From contig NZ_WMBB01000003.1 in NCBI RefSeq assembly GCF_009708175.1, forward strand, positions 372,001-436,000: a stretch of DNA of 64,000 nucleotides, given 5' to 3'. The stretch comes from Nocardia aurantiaca. GTDB taxonomy: Bacteria > Actinomycetota > Actinomycetes > Mycobacteriales > Mycobacteriaceae. Numbering within the stretch: the first letter of the stretch is position 1; each line of letters begins with the position of its first letter. Shown in pieces: positions 36,155 to 45,339 of this stretch. The notes under the pieces were generated by a model that worked only from the letters and a program-made list of their open reading frames with translations, was not told the DNA's origin and made no database searches. The translations under genes were made by a program, and so were the position numbers.

Positions 36155-37189
36155 TCAGGTCCGGTCGCGCAGGAACTTGTCGAGATAGGTCCACGTGGTG
36201 TCGCGGGCGATGAGAATGCCGAGGTGAGAACCGGGCGCGGTCTCGTACCGCACCTCCTGCGAGCCTGTCAGCGTCTTGGTCCCGTGCTCCACGGCGGCGG
36301 CCGCGGTGATCACGTCGTTCGGCCCGCCGACGAGCAGCACCGGCTGGGTGATGTCGGCCAGCGCGATCTCTCGCTCGCCCAGGCGCACGACGCCCTTGCC
36401 GATGTCGTTATTGAGGATGAACCGGCCCCACAGCTGGTTGTAGAAGCGCCCCGGATACCCGGGCAGCGAATTCTGGAACCGGTCGATGGTCTCCATTCGG
36501 GCCAGGGTCGCGGTATCCGCGAGATTGCGCGCAATGAAGAACGGGCGCTCGAGTTCCCGATCCCAGGCCGTGGCGCGGTAGGCGATCCTGGTCAGCTGTG
36601 CCGAGACGCCGCCGACCGCGCGGATGGCGGCGGTCGCGGTGCGACCGCCGTCGAGACGGGCCAGCGTGCGCAGTTCTCGCGCGCCGACCATGTGGTCGTA
36701 GCTCAGCGGCGCGCCGACTGCCGTGATGGACCGGATGGGCAGTGTCTGGTCGGCCGCGGCGGTCAACAGGGCCAGGACGCCGCCGATGGACCAGCCCACC
36801 AGATCCACCGGACAGCCGCCGCGGTCGGCGGACACCTCGCGGACCGCCTCGGGCAGGATGTCGTCGATCCACGTCTCGAAGCCCATGCGGCGGTCTTGGA
36901 AGGTGATGTCGCCGTAGTCGACCAGGTAGGGCGCGCGCGCGGATTCCAGGAGGAAGCGGGCCATGCTCTGGTCGGGGCGCAGATCGAAGCAGAAGGCGGG
37001 CGCGGCCAGCGGCGGCACCAGCAGCACCGCCGGATCCTCGGCACTCGCACCGTCGTAGCGGCGCAGCTCTCGATGCGGCGCGTCCGACAGCACCGTCGAC
37101 GGGGTCGGTTCGGGGGCTTCGATGCCGTCGCCGAAGGTCAGGGCCCACGCGTTGCGCGCAGCGGTGGTCACGGTGTCTGCCAAACTCAC
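36155..37189 (-). CDS. Alpha/beta hydrolase (PHA synthase/depolymerase-like)
   Basis: 344 residues, GTG at 37189 with AAGG upstream. Alpha/beta hydrolase fold with nucleophile elbow DLVGWSIGGVLAL (about residues 128-140), Asp in VLLVGGPNDVITAAAAV and terminal His in APGSHLGIL. The LVPPLAAPAFCFDLRPDQSMARFLLESARAPYLVDYG start is like class III PHA synthases, but the nucleophile is Ser, not Cys, so an esterase or depolymerase is likelier. No signal peptide. Single gene, divergent from rhlE. Confidence 0.84.
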   Translation of the reverse strand: MSLADTVTTAARNAWALTFGDGIEAPEPTPSTVLSDAPHRELRRYDGASAEDPAVLLVPPLAAPAFCFDLRPDQSMARFLLESARAPYLVDYGDITFQDRRMGFETWIDDILPEAVREVSADRGGCPVDLVGWSIGGVLALLTAAADQTLPIRSITAVGAPLSYDHMVGARELRTLARLDGGRTATAAIRAVGGVSAQLTRIAYRATAWDRELERPFFIARNLADTATLARMETIDRFQNSLPGYPGRFYNQLWGRFILNNDIGKGVVRLGEREIALADITQPVLLVGGPNDVITAAAAVEHGTKTLTGSQEVRYETAPGSHLGILIARDTTWTYLDKFLRDRT

Positions 37190-37636
37190 GGCACAACCTT
37201 CGCAGGTAGTGGTACATGATGTAACACATATGTGAGCAACTCAACGGTCACCGATGTGGTCCACACGGTTGCCCCCGGACGAATTATGGTGCGCCGCAAT
37301 CATTAACGGCAATGCGAAACCCCGGATCAGGCCGCCTTCCACCATCGATAAGCGCGCTACCAGCGCAATAACGCTGCACATTAGCGGTGGCGGAAAACAG
37401 GGCGAAGGCCGTATCACGCTACAATCTCTGCGGACGGCGGAAATTCATGCCCGTAGTCCTTGGAAAATGTGCGCGCACTCCGATCCGCAGCACTGCACCG
37501 CCGCGCCAGGTCGACGCCCATCCACCGGAGAGGCATCCCGCAGCGGCGAGAAACGGATCAAGTGGTCGTCGCGGACCGACCGGGTCCGCCCCACGCCTCG
37601 TGCGCGCGAGACGCGATAACGAGGAAAGGCAAGAAC
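37190..37636. other. Long intergenic region and probable 5' leader of rhlE
   Basis: 447 bases between divergent genes. Near the hydrolase start is a perfect palindrome CACATATGTG (37225-37234), a possible operator. A TACAAT (37420-37425) could be a -10 for the helicase, which would give a leader of about 200 bases. Long leaders are common in cold-regulated DEAD-box helicase genes, but no known riboswitch or conserved structure was recognised. Confidence 0.4.
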
Positions 37637-40297
37637 CTGAGCAAGATCACCGTAGAGCAGGAACCTGGTGTGGCGGACACGCTGCTGACCGCGGAACTCG
37701 ACGAGACCCACACCGCTCCCTCCTTCGCCGAATTGGGCGTGCGGCCCGAAATCGTCCGGGCCCTCGCCGACATCGGCATCGAACGCACCTTCGCCATTCA
37801 GGAACTCACCCTGCCGCTCGCGCTGGCCGGTGAGGATCTCATCGGCCAGGCCCGCACCGGAATGGGCAAGACCTTCGGCTTCGGCGTGCCGCTGCTGCAC
37901 CGGATCGCCTCGGAGGGCTCCGGCACCAAGACCCTGGACGGCACCCCGCGCGCCCTGATCATCGTGCCGACGCGCGAGCTGTGCATCCAGGTCACCCAGG
38001 ATCTGGAGAACGCCAGCAAGTATCTGAAGGACGACAACGGCACCGCGGTCCGCGTGACCGCCATCTACGGCGGCCGTCCCTACGAGTCGCAGATCGAGGC
38101 ACTGCGCGCCGGCGTCGACGTGGTCGTCGGCACCCCCGGTCGCCTGCTGGATCTGGCCGAGCAGCAGCATCTGATCCTGGGCAAGGTGGAGGTGCTGGTC
38201 CTCGACGAGGCCGACGAGATGCTGGACCTGGGCTTCCTGCCCGATATCGAGCGGATCCTCAACATGGTCCCCGAGCACCGGCAGACCATGCTGTTCTCGG
38301 CCACCATGCCGGGCCCGATCATTACCCTGGCCCGCACCTTCCTGAACCGGCCCACCCACATCCGCGCCGAGGAGCCGCACGATTCCGCGGTGCACGACCG
38401 GATCACCCAGTTGGTCTACCGGGCGCACGCGCTGGACAAGAGCGAACTGGTCGCCCGCATTCTGCAGGCCGAAACCCGCGGCGCGACAATGATTTTCGCG
38501 CGCACCAAGCGGACCGCGCAGAAGGTGGCCGACGATCTGGCCGAGCGCGGCTTCGCCGTCGGCGCGGTACACGGCGACCTGGGACAGATCGCGCGCGAGA
38601 AGGCGCTCAAGAAGTTCCGTGAGGGCAAGATCGACGTGCTGGTCGCCACCGACGTGGCCGCCCGCGGCATCGACATCGACGACGTCACCCACGTCGTCAA
38701 CTACCAGTGCCCGGAGGACGAGAAGACCTACGTGCACCGCATCGGCCGCACCGGCCGCGCGGGCCGCACCGGCGTCGCGGTCACCCTGGTCGACTGGGAC
38801 GAGCTGAATCGCTGGGCCCTCATCGACAAGGCCCTCGACCTCGGCATTCCCGAGCCGGTGGAAACGTACTCCCGTTCTCCCCACCTGTACGCGGAGCTCG
38901 GCATCCCCGAGGGCGTCACCGGCGTCGTCCGCAAGCGCAAGCCGGAGCGCGACGAGGACGCCGTGGTCGTCGAGCGCGAACGCCGCGGCACCCGCTCCCG
39001 GAACCGCCGCCGCACCCGCGGCGGCCGGCCGGTCGAGGGCGACGCGGCCGTGGTGACCACCGAAACCCCTGCCGCCGAGGCCGATTCGGCCGTCGGCGAC
39101 CCGGAGAAGTCCGGCCGTCGCCGTCGCCGTCGCCGCCGCGGCAAGGGCGGCAACACCCCGGTGGACGCCACCGCCGCGACGACGGTCGAGACCGAACTCG
39201 GCACCGACGGCCCCGTCGAGGTTTCCCCCGATGTCCCGGCGGATGCCGTGGACGGCGCCCGCCGCGAACGCAAGCGCACCCGCCGCGCAGGCAAGGATTC
39301 CGTCGAGGCCGCAAACGCCGTGAGCGATGCGACGCCCGCCGACGTCGTCGCGGAGCCCGCGGTCGCCGAGGCGCCCGCGTCTGTCGAGGCGAGCGTGGCC
39401 ACCGCGCCGGTCGAGCCGGACTCCGGCTCCGGCGCGGTCACGGCCGACCTGCCCCGCAAGCGCACCCGCCGGAGCAAGAACGCCGTCGAGGCCACGGCCA
39501 CCGCGGAGGCGGCCGTCATTGCCGAGCCTCCCGTCGTCGCCGACGCGCCCGTCACCGCTGAAGCGGACGCGCCGCGCAAGCGCACCCGCCGAGCCAAGCC
39601 CGCCGTGGCCGAATCCGCCACCGGCGCCGACGATTCCGCCGCTTCGGTGGAATCTGCCGCCGCCGACGGCGACTCGGCGGAGCCCGCTCTGCGGGCTCCG
39701 CGCAAGCGCACCAGCCGTGCCGCGAGCACGGCGCAGACCGCCGCCGAGTCCGCCGACGGCACCGACGCCGAGGTCACGGCGCAGGCCCCGACGAGCGCGC
39801 CGCGCAAGCGGACTCGAACGGCCGCAGCGGCGACCGCGGACGCGAACGGATCGGCCGAGGCCACCACGGAAACCGCGGACAACGCCGAAACGCCGAAGGC
39901 CGCCCCCCGCAAGCGCGTCCGCAAGGCCGCAGCCGCCACCACGGACGCGAACGGATCGGCCGAGGCCACCACGGAAACCGCCGACAACGCCGAAACGCCG
40001 AAGGCCGCCCCCCGCAAGCGCGTCCGCAAGGCCGCAGCCGCCACCACGGACGCGAACGGATCGGCCGAGGCCACCACGGAAACCGCGGACAACGCCGAAA
40101 CGCCGAAGGCCGCCCCCCGCAAGCGCGTCCGCAAGGCCGTCAAGGCGGAGGTCGAGGCGGAGGCGGGTGCTGCGGCAAGCGGTTCCGACGAGGCCGCGGC
40201 GGCGGCTCCGGTGCGACGGACGCGGCGCAAGAAGGCTGACGCGGACGCCGAGACCGCCGTGGTGGTGACCGACACCGCGGTCGCGGCCTCGGCGTAG
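37637..40297 (+). CDS. rhlE: DEAD-box RNA helicase (RhlE-type) with very long repetitive basic tail
   Basis: About 886 residues if translation begins at CTG 37637, which has AGGAAAGG 7 bases upstream; GTG 37670 is the conventional alternative, so the start is uncertain. Core (about residues 35-420): Q motif, ARTGMGKTF (Walker A), LDEADEMLD (DEAD box), FSATMPG, and HRIGRTGRAGR. Unwinds RNA duplexes in ribosome assembly or mRNA decay. From about residue 420 on the protein is disordered, Ala/Glu/Thr-rich, with at least nine basic knots of the type PRKRTRR or PRKRVRK, and ends with 35-residue tandem repeats. The M. tuberculosis equivalent (Rv3211) is much shorter, so the tail is an expansion likely binding RNA. 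Confidence 0.92.
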   Translation: MSKITVEQEPGVADTLLTAELDETHTAPSFAELGVRPEIVRALADIGIERTFAIQELTLPLALAGEDLIGQARTGMGKTFGFGVPLLHRIASEGSGTKTLDGTPRALIIVPTRELCIQVTQDLENASKYLKDDNGTAVRVTAIYGGRPYESQIEALRAGVDVVVGTPGRLLDLAEQQHLILGKVEVLVLDEADEMLDLGFLPDIERILNMVPEHRQTMLFSATMPGPIITLARTFLNRPTHIRAEEPHDSAVHDRITQLVYRAHALDKSELVARILQAETRGATMIFARTKRTAQKVADDLAERGFAVGAVHGDLGQIAREKALKKFREGKIDVLVATDVAARGIDIDDVTHVVNYQCPEDEKTYVHRIGRTGRAGRTGVAVTLVDWDELNRWALIDKALDLGIPEPVETYSRSPHLYAELGIPEGVTGVVRKRKPERDEDAVVVERERRGTRSRNRRRTRGGRPVEGDAAVVTTETPAAEADSAVGDPEKSGRRRRRRRRGKGGNTPVDATAATTVETELGTDGPVEVSPDVPADAVDGARRERKRTRRAGKDSVEAANAVSDATPADVVAEPAVAEAPASVEASVATAPVEPDSGSGAVTADLPRKRTRRSKNAVEATATAEAAVIAEPPVVADAPVTAEADAPRKRTRRAKPAVAESATGADDSAASVESAAADGDSAEPALRAPRKRTSRAASTAQTAAESADGTDAEVTAQAPTSAPRKRTRTAAAATADANGSAEATTETADNAETPKAAPRKRVRKAAAATTDANGSAEATTETADNAETPKAAPRKRVRKAAAATTDANGSAEATTETADNAETPKAAPRKRVRKAVKAEVEAEAGAAASGSDEAAAAAPVRRTRRKKADADAETAVVVTDTAVAASA
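39839..40141 (+). repeat. 105-bp tandem repeat inside the helicase tail
   Basis: Two full units (39839-39943, 39944-40048) and a partial third (40049-40141), period 105 bases, 35 residues each. Each unit starts DANGSAEATTETADNAE and ends PRKRVRK. Units are almost identical at DNA level, including silent positions, so expansion is recent; copy number may vary between strains. Confidence 0.9.
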
Positions 40298-40324
40298 CCG
40301 CACGGATCGGCTACTCTCGCTGTC

Positions 40325-41548
40325 GTGCTCGCACCCGAGCGGCGGACGCGCGCCGATATTCTCACCGCTGTCGCGATCGCCGCTCTGGTGGCGATCGCGA
40401 CAGTGGTCGTGGTGCTGACCAGTGATGTACGCGGCACCCATTCGCAGACCGCGAGCCGCACCGTGGCCCCGCCGGCCTCGAACGAACCCGTGCCCACGCA
40501 GGTCAAGGAACTGTGGCACGCGCCGGACGGGGCGGCCATGCGTTCGCTCGCGGTGGGCGGGGTGGCGGTCACCGCCGACGGCGGCACCGTCTCCGGGCGG
40601 AACCCGCGCACCGGCGACGAGATCTGGAAGTACCAGCGGGACCTGCCGCTGTGCGCGGTGGAGGTGCAGTTCGGAACGGTCATCGCCACCTATCGGGATG
40701 AGCGCGGGTGCAGTCAGACCACTCTGCTCAACGCCGAGAACGGGTCTCGGGTCGCGGCGCGGTCCAGCTACATGGACAAGCAGATCACCCTGGCGCCGGA
40801 CGGCACCTATGTGCTCGCGCTGGGCGACGATCGCCTGGAGATGTGGCGTTCGGATCTGGTCCGCACCCTGGAGTACGGCTATGTCGACGCCCCGGTGAAC
40901 CCGCACACCCAGCCGCGCAGCGACTGCCGACTGCTGTCCGCGGGCTCGGCCCCCAGCCGGGTCGCGGTGCTGGAGCGCTGCCCGAAGGACAACGCCGACC
41001 GGCTGTCCATCCTCAATCCCGCGCCCAAGGACGGCACCGCGCCGGAGGAGTACAGCTCCCACGTGCTCAACGAGCCCGGCGGCGCGGTGGACGGGGCGCG
41101 GGTCGTCGCGGTATCCGACACCCGGATCGCGCTCTACCTACCCGCTACGCAGACCACTGCGCCGATGCTGACCGTCTACGACGTCAACGGCAATCTGCTT
41201 GCCACCCACCAGGTTCCGGCCTTCGCGAACACCGCCGCCGTGGCGCGGCTGTCGACCGCCTTCTTCGTCTACACCGGCGACAATCTGATCGCCCTCAACC
41301 CCACCACCCTCGACCCGCAGTGGGAGGCCCAGCATGTGCTCGGCACCGCGGCCATGATGTCCGGCCAGCTCGTCGTCCCGGTCCCGGACGGCCTGGGGAT
41401 CCTGGATCCCGCCACCGGCGCGCAGATCTCCCGAATCCCGCTGCAGCGCAGCGACTACCACAATGAGCCCATCACGCTGGGCGTCTCGGGCACCGTCTTC
41501 CTGGAACGCCGGGGCACCCAGGTGTACGGCGTCGGCGCGGCCTCTTGA
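40325..41548 (+). CDS. Membrane-anchored PQQ-like beta-propeller protein
   Basis: 407 residues, GTG at 40325, 28 bases after rhlE. One N-terminal TM helix (ILTAVAIAALVAIATVVVVLTSD, about 11-33), then an extracytoplasmic domain of beta-propeller repeats (SGRNPRTGDEIWKYQRDL; GDNLIALNPTTLDPQWEAQHVL; DGLGILDPATGAQISRIPL) of the PQQ/WD-like type. Two Cys pairs may be disulfides. Conserved next to rhlE in mycobacteria (Rv3212). No catalytic residues recognised; a scaffold role is likely but unproven. Confidence 0.84.
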   Translation: MLAPERRTRADILTAVAIAALVAIATVVVVLTSDVRGTHSQTASRTVAPPASNEPVPTQVKELWHAPDGAAMRSLAVGGVAVTADGGTVSGRNPRTGDEIWKYQRDLPLCAVEVQFGTVIATYRDERGCSQTTLLNAENGSRVAARSSYMDKQITLAPDGTYVLALGDDRLEMWRSDLVRTLEYGYVDAPVNPHTQPRSDCRLLSAGSAPSRVAVLERCPKDNADRLSILNPAPKDGTAPEEYSSHVLNEPGGAVDGARVVAVSDTRIALYLPATQTTAPMLTVYDVNGNLLATHQVPAFANTAAVARLSTAFFVYTGDNLIALNPTTLDPQWEAQHVLGTAAMMSGQLVVPVPDGLGILDPATGAQISRIPLQRSDYHNEPITLGVSGTVFLERRGTQVYGVGAAS

Positions 41549-41707
41549 CCCCGACCGTCCTCGGCGTGCCGTCGCGACAACTGATTTCGCGAGGCACCGG
41601 GTAATTCCCGGGTACGGCCGGCACCGGTTCGCTCTCAACCGCCGGCACGGGTGCCCGATCCCGAGGGCTCTGCGGCGCCCGCTACATGTTCGGGGAGGCG
41701 GTGGAGC

Positions 41708-42337
41708 ATGATCGGTTTCATGAGCGGCGACGAATTCCGATTGATAGTCCTGCGGCACGGGGAGACGGCGTGGTCGGCCGCGCGCCGCCACACCGGCCGC
41801 ACCGATGTGCCGCTCACCGACGCCGGCCAGGCCCAGGCCCGGGCCGCCGGAAAACTGCTGCGCGACTTGGACTTGCGGAATCCGCTGGTACTCAGCAGCC
41901 CCCGGCAGCGCGCGCTGCGCACCGCCGAACTGGCCGGACTCACCGGGGTCGTCGTGAACGACGACCTGGTGGAGTGGGACTACGGCGACTACGAGGGCCG
42001 CACCACGCCCGAGATCCAGCGGACGTCTCCCGGCTGGACCATCTGGACGGGCGAGACCCCCGGCGGCGAGACCGCCGAGCAGGTCCGCAAGCGCGCCGAC
42101 CACATACTGGCGACCGTCGTCCCCGAACTCGACACCCGCGATGTGGTGCTGGTCGGCCACGGCCACTTCTCCCGCGCGCTCATCGCCCGCTGGGCCGAAT
42201 TCGAGGTGATCGAAGGCCGCCGATTCTTCCTGTCCACGGCCGCGGTTACCGTCATGGGACACGACCATCAGGAGCGAACCGTGCTCGCGCACAACCTGAT
42301 GGCGCCGCTCGACCCGCAGGAAGGGGCCGCCGAATGA
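41708..42337 (+). CDS. Histidine phosphatase (Gpm2-like acid phosphatase)
   Basis: 209 residues from ATG at 41708 (AGG 8 bases upstream; ATG 41720 also possible). Histidine phosphatase fold: phospho-His motif LRHGETAWSAARRHTGRTD (about residues 14-32), ALRTAELAG, and second His in LVGHGHFSRALIARW. The M. tuberculosis equivalent Rv3214 (gpm2) was named mutase but behaves as an acid phosphatase. The GNAT gene follows with ATGA overlap. The entC gene (Rv3215) that sits between them in M. tuberculosis is absent. Confidence 0.9.
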   Translation: MIGFMSGDEFRLIVLRHGETAWSAARRHTGRTDVPLTDAGQAQARAAGKLLRDLDLRNPLVLSSPRQRALRTAELAGLTGVVVNDDLVEWDYGDYEGRTTPEIQRTSPGWTIWTGETPGGETAEQVRKRADHILATVVPELDTRDVVLVGHGHFSRALIARWAEFEVIEGRRFFLSTAAVTVMGHDHQERTVLAHNLMAPLDPQEGAAE

Positions 42338-42813
42338 TCCGCCGCGCCACACCCGCCGACATTCCGGCGCTCGTGCAGCTCGTCCACGACCTGGCCGAGT
42401 ACGAGAAGGCATCCGACGAGTGCACCCTCACCGAGGCCCAGCTCGAGACGGCCCTGTTCGGCCCTGAGCCCGCGCTGTACGCCCATGTGGCCGAGAGCGA
42501 TCAGGGCGTGGTGGGCTGCGCGATCTGGTTCCTGAACTTCTCCACCTGGAAGGGCGTGCACGGGATCTATTTGGAGGATCTCTACGTCAAGCCGGACGCC
42601 CGCGGCCGCGGCCTGGGCAAGAGCCTGCTCGCCACCTTGGCCCGCGACGCGGTCGAGCAGGGCTACGCCCGCGTCGACTGGTCGGTGCTCACCTGGAACA
42701 CCCCGAGCATCGACTTCTACGAGTCCATCGGGGCCCAGCACCAGCACGAGTGGACCGGCTACCGCCTCGCCGGCGCGGCGCTGGCCCGCCTGGCGACGCA
42801 CGCCGACGACTGA
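42334..42813 (+). CDS. GNAT family N-acetyltransferase
   Basis: 159 residues, ATG at 42334 overlapping the preceding stop by 4 bases. GNAT fold: IRRATPADIPALVQLVHDLAEYEKA at the N-terminus, LEDLYVKPDARGRGLGKSLLATLA with the acetyl-CoA binding RGxGxG/A type motif, and WNTPSIDFYESIGAQ. Similar to diamine acetyltransferase-like (SAT1/SAT2) proteins; substrate unknown. Matches Rv3216 by position. Confidence 0.9.
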   Translation: MIRRATPADIPALVQLVHDLAEYEKASDECTLTEAQLETALFGPEPALYAHVAESDQGVVGCAIWFLNFSTWKGVHGIYLEDLYVKPDARGRGLGKSLLATLARDAVEQGYARVDWSVLTWNTPSIDFYESIGAQHQHEWTGYRLAGAALARLATHADD

Positions 42814-42954
42814 TCTCGCCGCTGCAGCGCCGGAAAGCGCTCGCTCGCCCGTGAGGTGGGCAAGCGTCCGAAAAGTCGCTCACGGGCCACCGAGCGACCT
42901 TCGCGGCCCCATCGGCGAGCGCCACGGCGCATCGCAGCCCGACTGAACGGGCGC

Positions 42955-43392
42955 TCACTCGGCCGGAGAGCCGTACCCCGCGGCCATCCATCGGTTCGAG
43001 GCCGGCGCGAACAACCCGCCCAGCGCGCCCAACGCCAGCAGACCCAGCGGCGCCCCGAACTCCGGCCGGTCCGAGGTGAACATGTAGTACGCGACGCCGA
43101 GCAGCAGCAACTGCGTCAAGGTCGCGATGGCCCGCCCCCACCGCTTGCCACGCAGCAGCCCGATCCCCGCGGCGAACACCGCACCGCCCAGGATCGCCGC
43201 GTACCCGGCGGTGAGGTAGCTGTTCTTCGGGCTCTGGGCAGACCCGTTCACGCCGACGATGATCAGCACGACCATCGCGACCAGACCCAACGCGCCCTCG
43301 AGGGCGACCAGCGCGCCCGCGACGCGCACCGTCACCGGCACGGCCTCGGTCTCGTCCGCCGACTTCTGCTCGCCCTTGTTCTGCTCAGCCAC
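42955..43392 (-). CDS. Small integral membrane protein (Rv3217c-type)
   Basis: 145 residues, GTG at 43392. Charged 20-residue N-terminus followed by four hydrophobic segments (about residues 24-48, 62-80, 84-104, 112-130) and short C-terminus. No catalytic motif. Conserved in position between the acetyltransferase and lipid kinase genes of mycobacteria. Function unknown. Confidence 0.78.
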   Translation of the reverse strand: MAEQNKGEQKSADETEAVPVTVRVAGALVALEGALGLVAMVVLIIVGVNGSAQSPKNSYLTAGYAAILGGAVFAAGIGLLRGKRWGRAIATLTQLLLLGVAYYMFTSDRPEFGAPLGLLALGALGGLFAPASNRWMAAGYGSPAE

Positions 43393-43592
43393 GGTCCCAG
43401 CCTACGACCGAGTGTCGTTGCCGAGTGCACCTGCACTGCCGTACGCCAGTTGGGAACTGGCACTTCAAGGTTCGCGGCCGTCTCGTCCTGGACAGCGGCT
43501 CGACAGACCTCCGCCTCGGAGGGGGAGCGGAGCGGAGGTGCGCGGGACGAGACCTTGGGGCGGCGAACCCACCGGACCGAAGCGAAGGCAAA

Positions 43593-44540
43593 ATGGGCAC
43601 TGTGCGGACGTTGCTGATCGTGAACCCCAATGCCACCTCGACCACCCGATCCACCCGCGATCTGCTCGCCCACGCGCTGGAGAGCCGCACCCAGCTGACC
43701 GTTCGCCACACCGAGCATCGGGGGCACGCCGCCGAACTGGCGCGCTGGGCCGCCGACGCCCGGATGGATCTGATCGTGGTGCACGGCGGGGACGGCACCG
43801 TGAACGAGACCATCAACGGCTTCCTGCCGCTGCCGGGTGAGACGCAGCGCGAATGGCTGCCGCGGCTCGGCATCATTCCCGGCGGTTCGGCGAATGTGTT
43901 CGCGCGCTCACTCGGCATCGAGCCGGATCCGGTGACCGCCACCAATCAGCTCATCGATCTGGTGGCCGACGCGGCGGACCGCCGCATCGGACTCGGCGTC
44001 GCCGACGATCGCTGGTTCTGCTTCAGCGCCGGCGTCGGACTCGACGCGGACGTGTGCGAGGCCATCGACGCCAAGCGCGCGAATGGCAAGGCCGCCACGC
44101 CCGCTCGCTATCTGCGCACCACGGTCCGGCAGTTCTTCCGCGCCAAACGCCATGCCCCGCACGTACGTCTGGATATTCCAGGTCACGAACCGGTCACGGA
44201 TGTGCATTACGCATTCGTCACCAATGCCAGTCCTTGGACCTATCTCGACAACACGCCCGTGGTCACCAACCCGGGGACGGCGTTCGAATCGGGTCTCGGG
44301 GTGTTTGCCATGCGAACCATGGATGTCCTGCCCACCCTGATGGTCGCGCGGCAGTTGCTGTCGGCCGATGCAGATCCCAAGGGCCACAAATTGTTTCGCG
44401 AGGACGATGTTCCGGCCGTGACCATCACGGCAGAGGAACCGATCGGCTTGCAAATCGATGGCGACTTCATCGGACGCCGCAACATGGTGAATTTCACAGC
44501 CGTCCCGGATATCCTCGATGTGGTCGCGCCGAAGCCCTAG
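43593..44540 (+). CDS. Diacylglycerol/lipid kinase family protein
   Basis: 315 residues, ATG at 43593 after GAAGGC. DAGK catalytic domain: LLIVNPNATSTTRS at the N-terminus, VVHGGDGTVNETINGF (nucleotide site GGDGT, about residues 64-79) and GIIPGGSANVFAR; C-terminal beta domain with DGDFIGRR. Phosphorylates a lipid alcohol with ATP, at the membrane or in cytoplasm. Directly upstream of whiB1 as Rv3218 in M. tuberculosis. Confidence 0.9.
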   Translation: MGTVRTLLIVNPNATSTTRSTRDLLAHALESRTQLTVRHTEHRGHAAELARWAADARMDLIVVHGGDGTVNETINGFLPLPGETQREWLPRLGIIPGGSANVFARSLGIEPDPVTATNQLIDLVADAADRRIGLGVADDRWFCFSAGVGLDADVCEAIDAKRANGKAATPARYLRTTVRQFFRAKRHAPHVRLDIPGHEPVTDVHYAFVTNASPWTYLDNTPVVTNPGTAFESGLGVFAMRTMDVLPTLMVARQLLSADADPKGHKLFREDDVPAVTITAEEPIGLQIDGDFIGRRNMVNFTAVPDILDVVAPKP

Positions 44541-44638
44541 CCGGTTCGACACACCTGAGAAACATCGTTGTTGCGCTGCGAAAACTGGCTCGACCGAGTA
44601 CAAATGACACGGCGGACCCCCTTGTAGGGGTCTTACAG

Positions 44639-44703
44639 CGTGAGCTTCCCCACGGTGCACCGGGTATCTATTGACATCTACGGTGTTCGTGAAAGCATTC
44701 ACA
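44639..44703 (+). promoter_or_regulatory. Two CRP-like sites and promoter region of whiB1
   Basis: Site 2: CGTGA-AAGCAT-TCACA (44688-44703), nine of ten bases of TGTGA-n6-TCACA. Site 1: CGTGA-GCTTCC-CCACG (44639-44654), weaker. A TTGACA (44671-44676) lies between and would place a -10 over site 2. In M. tuberculosis, whiB1 is controlled by the cAMP-responsive CRP at two sites, so context agrees. Motifs seen; regulation inferred. Confidence 0.6.
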
Positions 44704-44796
44704 AGCAACCGTGCGGAAACATTCGAGTCGCACAAGTGAACGGACCACAAACCCGAAGGGGCAGCGCCATGCGCGCCCTAGCAAAGGAGCAGAGGA

Positions 44797-45051
44797 ATGG
44801 ACTGGCGCCACAAGGCCATCTGTCGCGACGAGGACCCCGAGCTGTTCTTCCCGGTGGGAAACAGTGGTCCGGCGCTCGCGCAGATTGCCGATGCCAAGCT
44901 GGTCTGCGCTCGCTGCCCCGTCACCGCTGACTGCCTTTCCTGGGCCCTGAAGTCGGGCCAGGATGCCGGCGTGTGGGGTGGTATGAGTGAGGACGAGCGT
45001 CGCGCCCTGAAGCGTCGCAACGCGCGTACGCGTACCCGCACCGTCGTCTAA
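44797..45051 (+). CDS. whiB1: Transcriptional regulator WhiB1
   Basis: 84 residues, ATG at 44797 after AGGAG-like GCAGAGGA. Four cysteines C9, C37, C40, C46 hold a 4Fe-4S cluster that is oxygen-tolerant but reacts with nitric oxide. GVWGG turn (about residues 58-62) and a basic C-terminal RRALKRRNARTRTRT tail for DNA contact. WhiB1 binds the primary sigma factor and is essential in mycobacteria. Near-identical in length and motif spacing to the M. tuberculosis protein. Followed by a clear terminator. Confidence 0.96.
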   Translation: MDWRHKAICRDEDPELFFPVGNSGPALAQIADAKLVCARCPVTADCLSWALKSGQDAGVWGGMSEDERRALKRRNARTRTRTVV

Positions 45052-45107
45052 CCAGCTAGACGGCAGGCGTTCGGTCGACCCCAGCCTCGCGGCCGCAGCG
45101 CAATTCG

Positions 45108-45133
45108 GCCCGGCACCAATATCGGTGCCGGGC
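45108..45133 (+). terminator. Hairpin terminator after whiB1
   Basis: Perfect 10-base arms GCCCGGCACC (45108-45117) and GGTGCCGGGC (45124-45133), loop AATATC, followed by TTCAAT. Located 57 bases after the whiB1 stop. Confidence 0.8.
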
Positions 45134-45339
45134 TTCAATGTGTTCGGGGTCCGAACGTATTGGGCCGTCCCGGACAACTGATTTCGTAGGCGCGGGTACG
45201 CCCCAGAAGGCAAGCGGGCACCAACCGCCTGTCCGCAATGCGAATGGTTGGGCACCCGCTTGTCGGCAAAAGGCGCGAACAGGCGGAAAGCCGCAGATTT
45301 CCAGCGCGCCCGACTTAAGCGTCCGGCCTTATGTTTCGA

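Noticed and set aside
37445..41062. Open frame of 1205 codons on minus, antisense to rhlE and the beta-propeller gene
   Set aside because: It mirrors the codon bias of two well-supported plus-strand genes; the predicted protein is low-complexity and has no start site or family motif.
45211..45262. Imperfect inverted repeat with AAGCGGG and CCCGCTT ends between whiB1 and pdtaS
   Set aside because: Arms pair only with gaps and the loop is long; not clearly a terminator or operator.
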